Position numbers and translations under genes: made by a program. From Purpureocillium takamizusanense (lineage: Eukaryota > Ascomycota > Sordariomycetes > Hypocreales > Ophiocordycipitaceae): 64,000 nt of DNA. Positions 12,176 to 22,987 of this stretch are shown here, piece by piece (the stretch's first letter is position 1; the number at the start of each line of letters is the position of its first letter). Below the pieces are notes generated by a model. It was not told the DNA's origin. It did no database searches and saw nothing but the letters and a program-made list of their open reading frames with translations. Where the stretch lies: the NCBI RefSeq assembly GCF_022605165.1, contig NC_063072.1:682001-746000 (forward strand). Direction: 5' to 3'.

Positions 12176-12746
12176 TCATAGAGCTCGAAAGTTTTGTGAC
12201 ATGATCAACCATTTCTGCAGGCCGCGTGGAGGGTTCCTCGTCATGGCGTCCCAGTTTGGGACGAGCACAAACGTCTCGTTAAACATCTTTTGCGGCGAAT
12301 CTCGAGCCTTGCCAAATTGGACCCTACCCATGGTGGTGACAACGACGCTCATCCGCCCTCCGGTCCTCTCCACTTTGGGATTATCGTGAATGTTCTCTGG
12401 CGCACCGTAGCCAGTGGAAGGATTTATGACGTGGGCGTCCAGAGACTCTATCTCGTACCGCACGCCCTGGCCCTGGCCCTCCAACAGGGTGAGGTACTCA
12501 GCCGGCGTCGACAGCACCTTGCCGTTGATAGAGATGTCGGCGGGAATGGTGTATTTTGACGACGAGTTGATGTAGAACGAGTCCAGCTTGGCGAGGGTGT
12601 TTAGCGCATGATAATACCGATCCGTGAAGTTTTCCGCAGCTGAGCGACGGCCGTCAGTTCTTGTTGTGAGTGTGATCAGGGCACTTGGGACGCGACGCAC
12701 CTTCGCTGGAGGCCCTCACCTCCGTTTCGGCGTCGGGAAGCGGCAT
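12176..12746 (-). CDS. MTR2: NTF2-like mRNA export factor Mtr2
   Basis: Two exons (12746-12701, 12639-12176) encode 169 aa; the intron runs GTGCGT to CTCAG. The protein has an NTF2-like fold. It begins with a helix carrying AAENFTDRYYHALN and then SFYI, and ends with ETFVLVPNWD and WLIMSQNFRAL, which match fungal Mtr2. Mtr2 pairs with Mex67 at the nuclear pore to export mRNA and large ribosomal subunits. The 46 nt first exon is required to reach an ATG in frame. The gene is divergent from the mitochondrial methionyl-tRNA synthetase, with about 300 bp shared. NTF2 itself is less likely because of the insertions and the loss of its typical sequence. Confidence 0.85.
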
Positions 12747-13050
12747 AGCAAGTATGAGAACACAGGAATACGGCACAAAATTGGGATTACCCTAATTGGC
12801 GGCGAGACAAGGAGGCTGAGAAGGTGTAAGGAATGAGATGCTTCGCCCTCTCATTCGAGGCCTGAAGACATACCGCGAGAGTCCTCATAGACTTGCATGA
12901 GGAGGGGAGCTAGGCAAAAAAAGGTTTGTCACAGTTATCGATAGCACTGTACAAACACTGTACACTGATCCAGCGCCAGATGCCGAGACTATCCCAGCAA
13001 CTCATGATAGCTTCGACCATCGAACTCTCAAGCTCCATCGCGTCGCAAAA
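12747..13050. promoter_or_regulatory. Bidirectional promoter region MTR2/MSM1
   Basis: 304 bp between two divergent start codons, so it must serve both genes. No TATA box is obvious, as is common for housekeeping genes in fungi. Confidence 0.5.
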
Positions 13051-15144
13051 ATGGGGCCGTTCGGCGTGCGCGCCCTTCGCGGCATGCGGCCATCCAGGCC
13101 GCGCCTCCCTACGCGCCTCGGATGGATTTGTCCGAGTTGCGAGCCACCTCGAGGTCGCCAATGGCGCTGGAGCAGCTCCGAGAGTTCGCCTGCGACGACC
13201 GCGAAGCCATACTACATCACCACGCCGATTTTCTACGTCAATGCCGGTGCGTGGCTCGATCGCGAAATTGCAATTGGCTCCAACTGACTTGCTTCAAGCA
13301 CCACATATAGGACACCTGTACTGTATGGTTCTGACCGACGTGCTCAAGCGGTGGCAGCAGATCAATGGCCGAGAAGCAGTCCTGTGTACCGGCACCGACG
13401 AGCATGGCATGAAGATTCAGCGAGCGGCAGCCAAGGAGGGCATGCAACCGAAAGAATTCTGCGACATCAATTCGAACAAGTTCCGAGAATTAGCGGCGTC
13501 GGCCAACATCTCCAACGACTTCTTCATCCGGACGACCGACAACGAGCACAAGGAGGCCGTTAGGCATTTCTGGCTGCAGCTGAAGCACGGCTTGCCAGAG
13601 AAGCTCGGGCTTTACAAGGGAAGTCACGAGGGTTGGTACTGCGTCAGCGACGAGTGTTTTTATCCCGAAAACATGGTCCATCCCAGTATCGTTCCCCAGA
13701 CTGGCAAGAAAATCATGGTCAGCGTGGAGACGGACAACGAGGTGGAATGGGTCAAGGAGGAGACTTGGTTCTTCCCGTTGACCAAGTACAGGGAGCGACT
13801 GCTCAAGTTCTACGACGAGAACCCCGGGTGGATCACCCCAGCACCCAGGATGAACGAAGTGCGCAACTGGGTAGAAAACCAGCTGGAGGATCTGTCCATC
13901 ACACGCCCAGTGTCACGGCTAAGCTGGGGCATACGCGACCCAGACGATAGCAACCAGACCATTTATGTCTGGGTCGACGCGCTGATCAACTACCTGACAA
14001 AGGCAGGCTATGGCGCCAAGTGGTATTCCTCCAGCGACGACATGGGTCTCTGGCCAGCGGACCTGCAAGTCATCGGCAAGGACATCCTGCGCTTTCACGC
14101 CATTTACTGGCCCGCGCTTCTGATGGCTCTTGACCTACCGCTACCAAAGGGGCTGCTGTGCCACAATCACTGGCTCATGTCGAACCGCAAAATGTCCAAG
14201 TCACTGGGCAACGTCGTGAACCCGTTCTTTGCTGTCCAGCGCTGGGATGTCGACCCCTTGCGATACTTTCTCATGCGCAATGGCAGCTTCAGCAAGGACA
14301 TGAGCTACTCCAACGACCTGATCGGCTCCGCCTACGCCAAGGACCTGCAGGCCAACATTGGCAACCTCTTCTACCGCATAGCACGCCCCAAAGTTACGGC
14401 AAAGTGGTCTACGAAAGAGGCCGTTGAAACGTTTCGCAAAGGAGATTTTCAATCCATGGAGAGCGATGATCGAGATGCTGTTGATGAGCGGTTTTCCAGT
14501 CTAAACATCCATCTCGACATGGTAACTACGGCATTTTCCAAGGAGATGGATAGCTACGATACAGGCGCAGCTATCCGGGAAATCTTCAATCTCTTGCGCG
14601 AGGTAAGTACTTCTTGTGAGTTCACCTGCGGATCCAGACTTACACGCCACAGACGAACCGCTATATCACCGACACGGAGCCGTGGAACTTGGTGAAGAAC
14701 CCCGAGCCCGAATCGCGCGTGCTCTTGAACTGGGTCATATTTAACAGCGCTGAGGCGCTGCGGATTGCAGGCATTTTGCTTCAGCCCATCATGCCAACCA
14801 AGGCTACGGAGCTGCTCAACGAGCTGGGGGTGAGGCCTGATCGACGCACAGTGCAGTACGCATACAAGGGCAAAGACGACGAATACGGCACGGAAGCGAA
14901 GCCTGGCAGCGACAAAGAACGGATGAAGAAATGGGACACCATCTTCCCGCCGACGCCCAGCGGGACCGACTCGGATGCGGAGGTGATGAAGCAATTGAAG
15001 ACCATGCTGCAGTCCAAGACAAAGAACAAGATGAATCAAATGGCCGAACTACTAGCCATGGAGGCCCGAATGGGAGAGGACGCAGTCACGAAGCTCCTTG
15101 CGGAGACGCACGCAGCGAACGAGAAGCTCAGCGAGTCAAAGTAA
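13051..15144 (+). CDS. MSM1: Methionyl-tRNA synthetase, mitochondrial
   Basis: Three exons (13051-13246, 13299-14602, 14653-15144) give 663 aa. The enzyme charges mitochondrial tRNA-Met. The arginine-rich N-terminus looks like a mitochondrial targeting sequence. Class I motifs are present: [13 protein letters not shown] spliced to APHIGHLY (the HIGH box, about residues 67-74), GTDEHG, and RKMSKS (about residues 363-368). The first splice uses a CAAG acceptor and must be removed to restore the HIGH motif, so the longer frame starting at 12926 is not real. The second intron separates the catalytic part from the anticodon-binding helical domain. The C-terminus is lysine- and glutamate-rich with no extra tRNA-binding domain. 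Confidence 0.93.
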
Positions 15145-15348
15145 ACAATCGCACAAGATGTATGACGACACCAGTGTATTATATATCAATTAGAACTGTA
15201 CCATACGCAAATGTTCAGCGTTGTATGCTTTGCTAGTGTTTGGCCGACGACGCTGCGTCCCCTTTGTTTGGCGGGGCGATTGACGGCTACCCTGAAGCCA
15301 CCTAGGCAAATCAAACTTTGACCACTTCAACCCGCCAGCGACAGCAGC

Positions 15349-16369
15349 ATGAAGATAAACAGCCAAACAGGTCAGCACTTGCCTCGTTTCAAGTATAAGT
15401 AGTCAATTGCTAATGCTTTCACAGCCGTCTCGACGAGCAGGGTGCTACTCGTGCCTTACGAGAAACATCATGTTCACACATACCACAGCTGGATGCAGGA
15501 TCCCGTGAGGACAATCCCTGGCCCGCAGCGCGGCAGCCCTGAGTACATTGTACATAGATCCGTCTAACAATGGCCCCGCGCAGAGCATACAAGAGGCCAC
15601 CGCCTCAGAACCGCTAAGCCTAGACGAAGAGTACGAGAACCAAGTGTCGTGGCGGGAGGCGCACGACAAGCTCACTTTTATCGTGTGCGAGCCGCCGGCA
15701 CCGGCGCTTGGCGCAGCAGCAGCAGCGGTGAGGGACCACGGCGCGAGAGCGGAGAGTATGAGGGGCGACATCAACTTTTTCCTCTACGCGGATGAGGAGG
15801 AAGAGCAGCAGCATGACGGGGGTGAGGACGACGACGAGAACGGGCGGGCGGAGGCGCCGTCGGGGCGGTGTGCCGGCGAGACGGGCGCGCGGCGGGGGAC
15901 GAGGTGGGTGGTCGGCGAGGTGGACGTCATGATCGCGGACGAGGGCCATCGCGGACGGGGATTCGGCAGGGGAGCGGTGCGCGCGCTGCTCGTGTACCTG
16001 CGGCGCAACATGCGCGGCATTCTCGCCGAGTACGCGGGGGGCGGCGAACACGGACGGGCATGTCCCCCCTCGTCGTCTAGCTCGACCGCGCACACGCGGC
16101 GAAGCGAAGACGATGCCTTTGGTGATGATGATGGTGATGATGATGATGGTGAACAGCAAGGCGCTCCAGTGCGGCTACGCGGCCTGATGGCCAAGATCAA
16201 GGAGGGCAACGCGGGCAGTCGGGCGCTGTTCGCGGGGCTGGGGTTCACGCAGCGCGGGGAGGTGAATTACTTTGGGGAGGTGACGGTGGTGATGGGCTGG
16301 GAGGAGGCGGCGAGGAGGGCGGCGGTGTGGGAGGGCGGGGAAGCGTATGGCGAGGTTGATTTGTGGTAG
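15349..16369 (+). CDS. NAT9: NAT9-like GNAT N-acetyltransferase
   Basis: Three exons (15349-15370, 15425-15504, 15584-16369) encode 295 aa. The first exon is only 22 nt, but it supplies the conserved MKIN start, and exon 2 supplies VLLVPYEKHHVHTYHSWMQDP. These join to QEATASEPLSLDEEYE, which is the NAT9 signature. The acetyl-CoA binding segment is RGRGFGRGAVRALL (near residue 155). Two acidic low-complexity inserts interrupt the domain: one rich in Glu/Asp after FFLYAD and one rich in Asp from GAT/GAC repeats before the last part of the fold. The protein is therefore longer than animal NAT9 (about 200 aa). The substrate in fungi is not established. The acetyltransferase call is firm. Confidence 0.85.
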
Positions 16370-17275
16370 TAGGTGACTGCCGAGTGTGTGATGAGGTGCG
16401 TGGTGTTTTTTTCTCTCTTCCCGAGGCAATGGTACGGATGGACATGGAGGATGATGGATATATTCACATGGGATAGATGGAAAGGGGAGAGAGGTCTAGC
16501 AAGGGAGTTACCCTGACGAGGAAGCGAATTCCGAGATTTCGCCTTCATGCTGTGGTAAAGCATGGCGCGTATGACCTTTGGTGGTACGACATGATTCCGA
16601 TGCTGGCTTTGTGGTCACCGTGTTATAGCACGGTGAACATGTACGATGCATTGCAGCAGCCTCGACACACTCCCAGCTCCATTGAGGTGTGCATCCGGTT
16701 TGGGAACTCGGGTTTATTACTGGAGTATACATACATGCGGGGGCACACACACACCCATGACAGTTTTGCCAGCGACGAGAAACATTTCCATCGCCGACTC
16801 TCGCGAATAGAAAGAGCCGCTTGCACCTACGTACTCGTCGTTTCTGTTGGTCGTTTTGGGTCACGGTGAACTCCTGTGCCGCCATTCCTTTCCGCTGACA
16901 CTATTCCCCAAAGGGCTCGCCGAAGAAGCATCGCTGCGCAAACGGGGGTCAAAGTTGACAACGGCTTGTTTGCCCTGATTTCCCCGTCGCGTACGAAGTA
17001 ACTTAGTCTCCGTCTTGTCCCTTATTACTGTTTTCCTTTCCCGCGCGACTCCATTTTCCGCAAGTAGGATAAGTAAGGTGAGACGTGTGCGCCGTGTGAG
17101 TCATTGCCGATTGACCGAGTACAGCGTGGCGGTTGAGCGAGAGGACGCGTTCAAGTCACGTAGCATGCTTAAAAAGTATTGACGAAGAATAGAATCAAGA
17201 ACGTGTAGTGCCCCATATTGCGATTGCTTTCCCCCTGTTGTGTTGCCTCATCCTCTGCGCACAAAGACACTCGCC
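16370..17275. other. Intergenic, promoter of the GrpB gene
   Basis: 906 bp between genes on the same strand. It contains short frames on both strands but no motif or splice pattern. Nothing specific recognised. Confidence 0.55.
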
Positions 17276-17884
17276 ATGGCACCCTCCGTCAACGCCATCA
17301 TCACGCACCACGACTGGAGCCCCGACGGCATCGAAAAGGTGTCCGCCCGCAAGGTGCCCAATAACATTGAGATTGTCGAGCCGGACCCCTCCTGGCCGCA
17401 GCGCTACGAGCTCCTCAAGGCGCGCATCGAGGCGGCCCTCCCGCCGTCCACGATCCTGCACATCGCGCACGCGGGCTCCACGTCGGTGCCGGGCCTCCCC
17501 GCCAAGGACGTCGTCGACATCGACGTCGAGGTGCCCGACCCGGCCGACGAGGACGCCTACGTGCCGGCGCTCGAGGCCGCCGGGTGGCACTTTCGCACGC
17601 GCGAGCCCGCTTGGCACCAGCACCGCTTCTTCAGCTGCTACGACCCGCAGGCCAACCTGCACGTCTTCGGGCCCGACTGCCCGGAGGTGGTGCGCCACCG
17701 CGTCTTCCGCGACTGGCTGGCCAAGAGCCCCGAGGACAGGGACTTGTATGCGCGCGAGAAGCGGCGGGCGGCCGGGGAGGCGGTCGCGGCGGGCGAGAGG
17801 CTCGCGGCGTATAACCTGCGCAAGGAGCCGGTCATTCGGGAGATTCTGCAGCGGGCGTTTCGCGATGCCGGGTATATCCAGTAG
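17276..17884 (+). CDS. GrpB/UPF0157 family protein (nucleotidyltransferase fold)
   Basis: An intronless 202 aa protein. The start at 17276 (MAPSVNAIITHHDW) is chosen over the upstream in-frame codon because translation signals around CGCCATGG fit well. The core has the family pattern: an EIVEPDPSWPQRYE block, an HAGSTSVPGLPAKDVVDIDVEV block containing the GS and DxD residues of the nucleotidyltransferase fold, then HLHVFG-like (here NLHVFG) and HRVFRDWL. UPF0157 is widespread in bacteria and patchy in fungi, and its reaction is unknown. It converges with a P-loop kinase gene 86 bp away. The absence of introns and the bacterial bias of the family make transfer possible, but GC content is like the surrounding genes. 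Confidence 0.85.
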   Translation: MAPSVNAIITHHDWSPDGIEKVSARKVPNNIEIVEPDPSWPQRYELLKARIEAALPPSTILHIAHAGSTSVPGLPAKDVVDIDVEVPDPADEDAYVPALEAAGWHFRTREPAWHQHRFFSCYDPQANLHVFGPDCPEVVRHRVFRDWLAKSPEDRDLYAREKRRAAGEAVAAGERLAAYNLRKEPVIREILQRAFRDAGYIQ

Positions 17885-17970
17885 CCAAGCCTGATCAGAA
17901 GAAGGACGGCTACATGAAATTGCATGTGAAGCCTTTCATGTCATATCATCTGTAGATCTCCGTGAGGCTG

Positions 17971-18659
17971 TCATCGCTGAACGCGTTCCTCCAAAGCGCG
18001 GACAATTTCCCTGGCAGCGGCCGGCGGCTCCAAGCTGGTGGTGTTGATCTCGACGCCGAGCGCCGGAAATCTGTAGATGGAGAGTTTGTCTAGGAAGCGA
18101 GTCATGATGTCTATGTCGACGAGCTTCTTTCGGCCGCCCCGTGTACGCTCAGGGTTGACGACACGCTTGAGATTCTCGTCGCGCGAGCAAATGAGGTAAA
18201 TGGGGAGAAATGGACGGCCGGCCTTGTTCGCGGCGGCTTGGTGACCTTGAGCCCACGCGACCCCGATGGCGTCGTCAGACAGGCAGTCTGAGTAAAGACT
18301 GAGTGTTAGTCTACGGCAGCAGACAACGGTAGCAGGCGGTCGATAGAGACAGAGAGAGATGGTAGTTAGTACCTACCGGTGAATATAACGGTCTGGCGTA
18401 GTTGCTCAGCGATATCTCCGCAGGCGCTTTGACTGTCCGTCTGCGGATGCACCCACTTGTCAAACGCCTCGAGCCGCACGCGTTCCCGCTGGGCGGTGTA
18501 GTCGGGGTGATCGCGAGGGAGGTCCACGACGTCGATGAGCTGGTGGTTGTCGATGAGGACGGATCCCGGCATCAGGCGCTGGAGCTCCCTGGCGACGGCG
18601 AGCTTGCCCACGCCGGGGAAGCCATTGATCCATATGTGGGGGGCTGCTGCTCTGGCCAT
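17971..18659 (-). CDS. P-loop NTPase/kinase-like protein
   Basis: Two exons (18659-18377, 18287-17971) give 199 aa. A Walker A motif GFPGVGK lies at residues 13-19, directly after a beta strand (PHIWIN). An LIDNHQLIDVVDLP segment follows, and later a strand FLPIYLICSRDENLKRVV that resembles the base- or phosphate-binding part of small nucleoside or sugar kinases. The fold matches the AAA_33-type ATP-binding kinase-like proteins seen in many fungi. The substrate is unknown. The intron (GTAGGT to CTCAG) restores an IFTDCLSDDA junction. The Met at 18659 is preferred to the in-frame one 7 codons earlier because it directly precedes the first strand. Its 3' end faces the GrpB gene. Confidence 0.78.
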
Positions 18660-19219
18660 GGCAAGCAAGATCACGCTCAATGGGAGACGAGTCGAGTTGC
18701 AAGGACACGCTGACTCTAGGGACGAATTTATGTGTATTTATTGAGTACGGGAATCCCGTCTCGGTGAGTCATGGGACTCATGATGCCGGACTTCCGACTC
18801 ACTCTATACTCTAGCACTGCGCCAGGATGACTTGCCTGATTGGGAGACTAAAGGCCGCGCCGTTGCGGTCTGCATCGTGAGGGGCGCTTGCGGACATTTG
18901 CGACAATCAGTTGATATAATCGAGGAATCAGGCTGAAAATTGATCATCCGCGTCCTATATGAAGCAGGTGTAGTAAGGGCGATGATCAGGTCTTCTATAG
19001 AGACAAAGTACAGTGCAGTCACTCGCTGTAGCCACCTCGCTGCTGTGCTGGGGCGGTTGATCAAAGGAAAAGCGGGCCCCGGCACCCGGCCCGAGAAATT
19101 TCCACTCCCGCATGGAAAGTCCACCCACTCAAACATCGCCAACAGCTTCGCCCTGCTCCTTGCCCGTCATCAAGCCGTCAATTGCACCAGCGGACGTCTC
19201 TGACCACCCCGGGACATCC
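18660..19219. other. Divergent intergenic region
   Basis: 560 bp between the kinase start and the bL34m start, serving as promoter for both. A short frame crosses it but has no support. Confidence 0.5.
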
Positions 19220-19705
19220 ATGATGCAGTCTCTCACCCGCCTGGCGCGGCCACTGCTCAGCAAGCCCCTCTCCTCTGCCAGGTACGCATGCCACCAGCAC
19301 GCACTCCTCCTTCACCAGCCCTCGCCCTCGCCCTCGCCCTCGTGGACATCACCATCGCTAACCCTCTTCTGCCGCAGGACATTCACCACCCTCTCGCCGC
19401 TCCGCCCGTCACTCACACCTCTCCGCCGCCCTACCGCCCTCACGAGCTTCACCCCCGCGCCCACGCTCGCCACCCCAACAACCGGCGCCGCGACCGCCGA
19501 CCTGGTCCCCGCCGGCGCCGTCTCGTCGCACCCGGCGCTGGGCGGCGCGCTGCAGATGCGCTTCGGCCCGCGCAACACGATGAACGGACATACACGCCTG
19601 GTGCAGAAGCGGCGGCACGGCTTTCTCTACCGCATGAAGAGCAAGACGGGGCGGAGAATTCTGCTGCGGAGGCGTCTCAAGGGGAGGAGGAATGTGGGGT
19701 GGTGA
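19220..19705 (+). CDS. MRPL34: Mitochondrial large ribosomal subunit protein bL34m
   Basis: Two exons (19220-19281, 19378-19705) encode 129 aa. The C-terminal 45 residues are the unmistakable bL34 domain, with the RFGPRNTMNGHTRLVQKRR stretch followed by GFLYRMKSKTGRRIL and an arginine-rich tail. The N-terminus is a basic, serine-rich presequence. The 96 bp intron has a GTACGC donor and GCCGCAG acceptor. Its length is a multiple of three and it has no stop, so retention would add 32 residues to the presequence without breaking the frame. The start is the tandem ATG at 19220. Confidence 0.93.
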   Translation: MMQSLTRLARPLLSKPLSSARYACHQHALLLHQPSPSPSPSWTSPSLTLFCRRTFTTLSPLRPSLTPLRRPTALTSFTPAPTLATPTTGAATADLVPAGAVSSHPALGGALQMRFGPRNTMNGHTRLVQKRRHGFLYRMKSKTGRRILLRRRLKGRRNVGW

Positions 19706-20533
19706 TGGGGCCGGCTTCGGACTCGAAGAATACAACGACAGGACGAAGAGGATGCGCATGTATAGCGTTTAGATGCGGGTTACGGCGGCCTCCGTGCTGG
19801 CCTTGTACATTATGTAGCAACAAGAGATCAAACCGATTCTCATGATACCACCAAACGCCTGTTACTGTGGGCTAGAACAACAGGCCATGTTGGACTACAA
19901 GCGCGAGGGCCAGGGAACGTCGCACTGAGGTCTGAAATGTTTCGCAGTCCTTTTTGCGGACGCAGTACCATCACGGTGTCACCTTTCAGCAGTCCGCATC
20001 TTCGCTGCGTCGAGGCCTCGGAGTATGCCAACGAACACGTCAGTCACATATCCCAGCACCGGTGAACTATTGCAACAAAGTAGTCAAGGGGTGGTTTTTG
20101 ACACTGCTGCCGCGATGCCTCGGGCGAATTCTCGCCGGCTGTGTGTGTCGAAGCGGCTCACCAGTCACATGCAATTACCCATTTGAACGCAGAAATGTGA
20201 CCGTCTTTGTTGCGAATGATGCACCAAGCTCGAGAGGGCATCTTGGAGCGAGCTTCCAGTGACGGCAGTGGTGACGATGGCCTCGGTCAATGGCGGGCCG
20301 CACCGGATGGCCGGGCCGTGAGGCGACGGATAATGAGGTGACGCCAGGAGCTTGTGAGCACCAGCAGGAGAGTTTGTCATCAACGGAGATAGATAGCCCG
20401 ATGGCGTTATTCCGACGCTGCCCACAAGGCAAGGCTTTAGCATCGTCTCTTGCGTTTCTATACTCGATATAATCTTGCGGGCGCGCCTCTCTAGTCCGAG
20501 AAAATCGTCACTATTGTCGACCGAACAGCCGTG
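19706..20533. other. Intergenic, no gene seen
   Basis: 828 bp between bL34m and the double-GFA gene, both on the plus strand. Only unsupported short frames are present; it should contain the promoter of the GFA gene. Confidence 0.5.
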
Positions 20534-21712
20534 ATGGCTGAGCTGCAGATGACGTGCCATTGTGGCAACGTCAAGCACGCCCTTACCGGGGCGGCAGATG
20601 CGAGCGACATTGAGTTGTGCCACTGCTACGGCTGCCGGCACTCGACCGGGCAGCTCTACGCATCATACTACGAAGTCGACCGGGACAGCACGCTGCCGCT
20701 GTTGGCAAGTCCAGCGCTCTCGAGATACGACTCAGCCGGGCCGCAACGAGGGGATTCAGGAGGGGCGGCCCGTGATGCAGCTACTGCGCTGTACTTTTGC
20801 TCGACGTGCGGGTGCCATGTCTTTCGGACCACAGCTGGCCCCGAAGAGACGAGGGTTGAGGTTGCAACGGGGACACTTACTGACGGCAACGAGCTGTCGG
20901 CAGCCAAGTTTGCGTCCCATGCCCGTGCTGATGAGACTCGTGACGGCGGCTTGACAAAGTGGCTTGTCGAGTTGCCCATCTCCAAACATGCCGAGAAGAG
21001 CGTGAGGCATTACTCTTCGGCCAAGCTCGTGCACAAGGCACTCCGACCCCACGACACACTCGACGCGTCGTGTCTCTGCGGCGGCGTGGCTCTGCGCATC
21101 ACCCGCCCCAACGCCTCAAGCCTCGAGCCCTGTTCTGGGTTCGCCGACATGATAATCCCCTTTCACACGGGCGATCCGGACATCAAGAACCCAGCGGACG
21201 TCAAGTGGTGGCTGCGCGAGAGCGGCACCAAGTACATGGCCGGGCTGTGTGCGTGCCAAACGTGCCGACTCGTGTCGGGCTTTGAGCTGCAGTCCTGGGC
21301 GTTCGTCCCGCGGACCAACATCGAGTATCGCGCCCGCGTGGACGGACATGCCGACGACGGCTGGAAGGTCCTCGACTTTGAGGCGCTGCGGGCTACGGGT
21401 ACGCTGCGCGGGTACGAGTCCTCGCCGGGGGTGATGCGCGAGTTCTGCGGCGGCTGCGGCGCGACGGTGTTTTGGCACGACCGCTGGCGGCCGGAGCTGA
21501 TTGACGTGAGCGCGGGGTTGCTGCAGGACGACGACGGCGAGGGGGACGGCGTCAGGGCCGAGGGATGGCTGAGCTGGTGGATGGATAGGGTGAGCTTTGC
21601 AGAGGACGTGGTGCTGGGCCGTCACGGCGTGCCGAGGGAGAGGGCCAGGTGGCTGGTGGAGAGCATCGAAAAGAACATGAGAACAGAGGGAGGAAGGAAG
21701 CAGGGAGGATGA
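20534..21712 (+). CDS. Protein with two GFA (CENP-V/GFA) zinc-binding domains
   Basis: An intronless 392 aa protein starting at the ATG at 20534; the GTG just before it is not needed. Domain 1 (about residues 4-130) has TCHCGNVK, LCHCYGC and YFCSTCGCHVF. Domain 2 (about residues 175-330) has ASCLCGGVAL, LCACQTC and EFCGGCGATVFW. Both keep the full set of zinc-ligand cysteines of the GFA fold, known from bacterial glutathione-dependent formaldehyde-activating enzyme and from CENP-V. Fungal members have mostly unknown substrates, so an enzymatic role is not assured. The C-terminus is charged. A second, single-domain GFA gene lies 4 kb away with a very different intron structure, so a recent local duplication is unlikely. 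Confidence 0.88.
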   Translation: MAELQMTCHCGNVKHALTGAADASDIELCHCYGCRHSTGQLYASYYEVDRDSTLPLLASPALSRYDSAGPQRGDSGGAARDAATALYFCSTCGCHVFRTTAGPEETRVEVATGTLTDGNELSAAKFASHARADETRDGGLTKWLVELPISKHAEKSVRHYSSAKLVHKALRPHDTLDASCLCGGVALRITRPNASSLEPCSGFADMIIPFHTGDPDIKNPADVKWWLRESGTKYMAGLCACQTCRLVSGFELQSWAFVPRTNIEYRARVDGHADDGWKVLDFEALRATGTLRGYESSPGVMREFCGGCGATVFWHDRWRPELIDVSAGLLQDDDGEGDGVRAEGWLSWWMDRVSFAEDVVLGRHGVPRERARWLVESIEKNMRTEGGRKQGG

Positions 21713-22119
21713 TGGCGTCTAACTGGACCCGACATTGTTTTGCGTTGGTGAAGCTGGACGGACTCTTTAGATTGATGAATACTGTGTGCTGGTGATCAGT
21801 GGCAGTGAAGGAACTGGCGTCAAGCGCTTGCCTGCCTCTCGGGTCACGTGTTTCATTCCTCACCATCTCGTGCCAGTTGGGACGACAGTGGGTTCTCTAT
21901 CACAACACAACATGCGGCGCACTCATCCCATCAACTGCTCCATGGCACGATGACAATTGCACCGCAGCGAAACCCCCAGACATTTGGCTAGTCTGTGACA
22001 TCTCATCCCGAGCCGCAAGTGTCGCGCGACAAGGCAACACGCCGGCCTCCCGCCTTTGAACCTCGAGAAGAATCAGCCAGGCGGATCATAGCTCCCTTGA
22101 GGACGCAGAATCCTTTACA
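21713..22119. other. Intergenic, no gene seen
   Basis: 407 bp between two plus-strand genes; presumed 3' UTR and promoter. Nothing specific recognised. Confidence 0.5.

Positions 22120-22987
<868 letters not shown>

Noticed and set aside
12926..13050. Extended N-terminus of the methionyl-tRNA synthetase frame starting at 12926
   Set aside because: That frame runs through the first intron and destroys the [21 protein letters not shown] junction; the start at 13051 in another frame joins perfectly.
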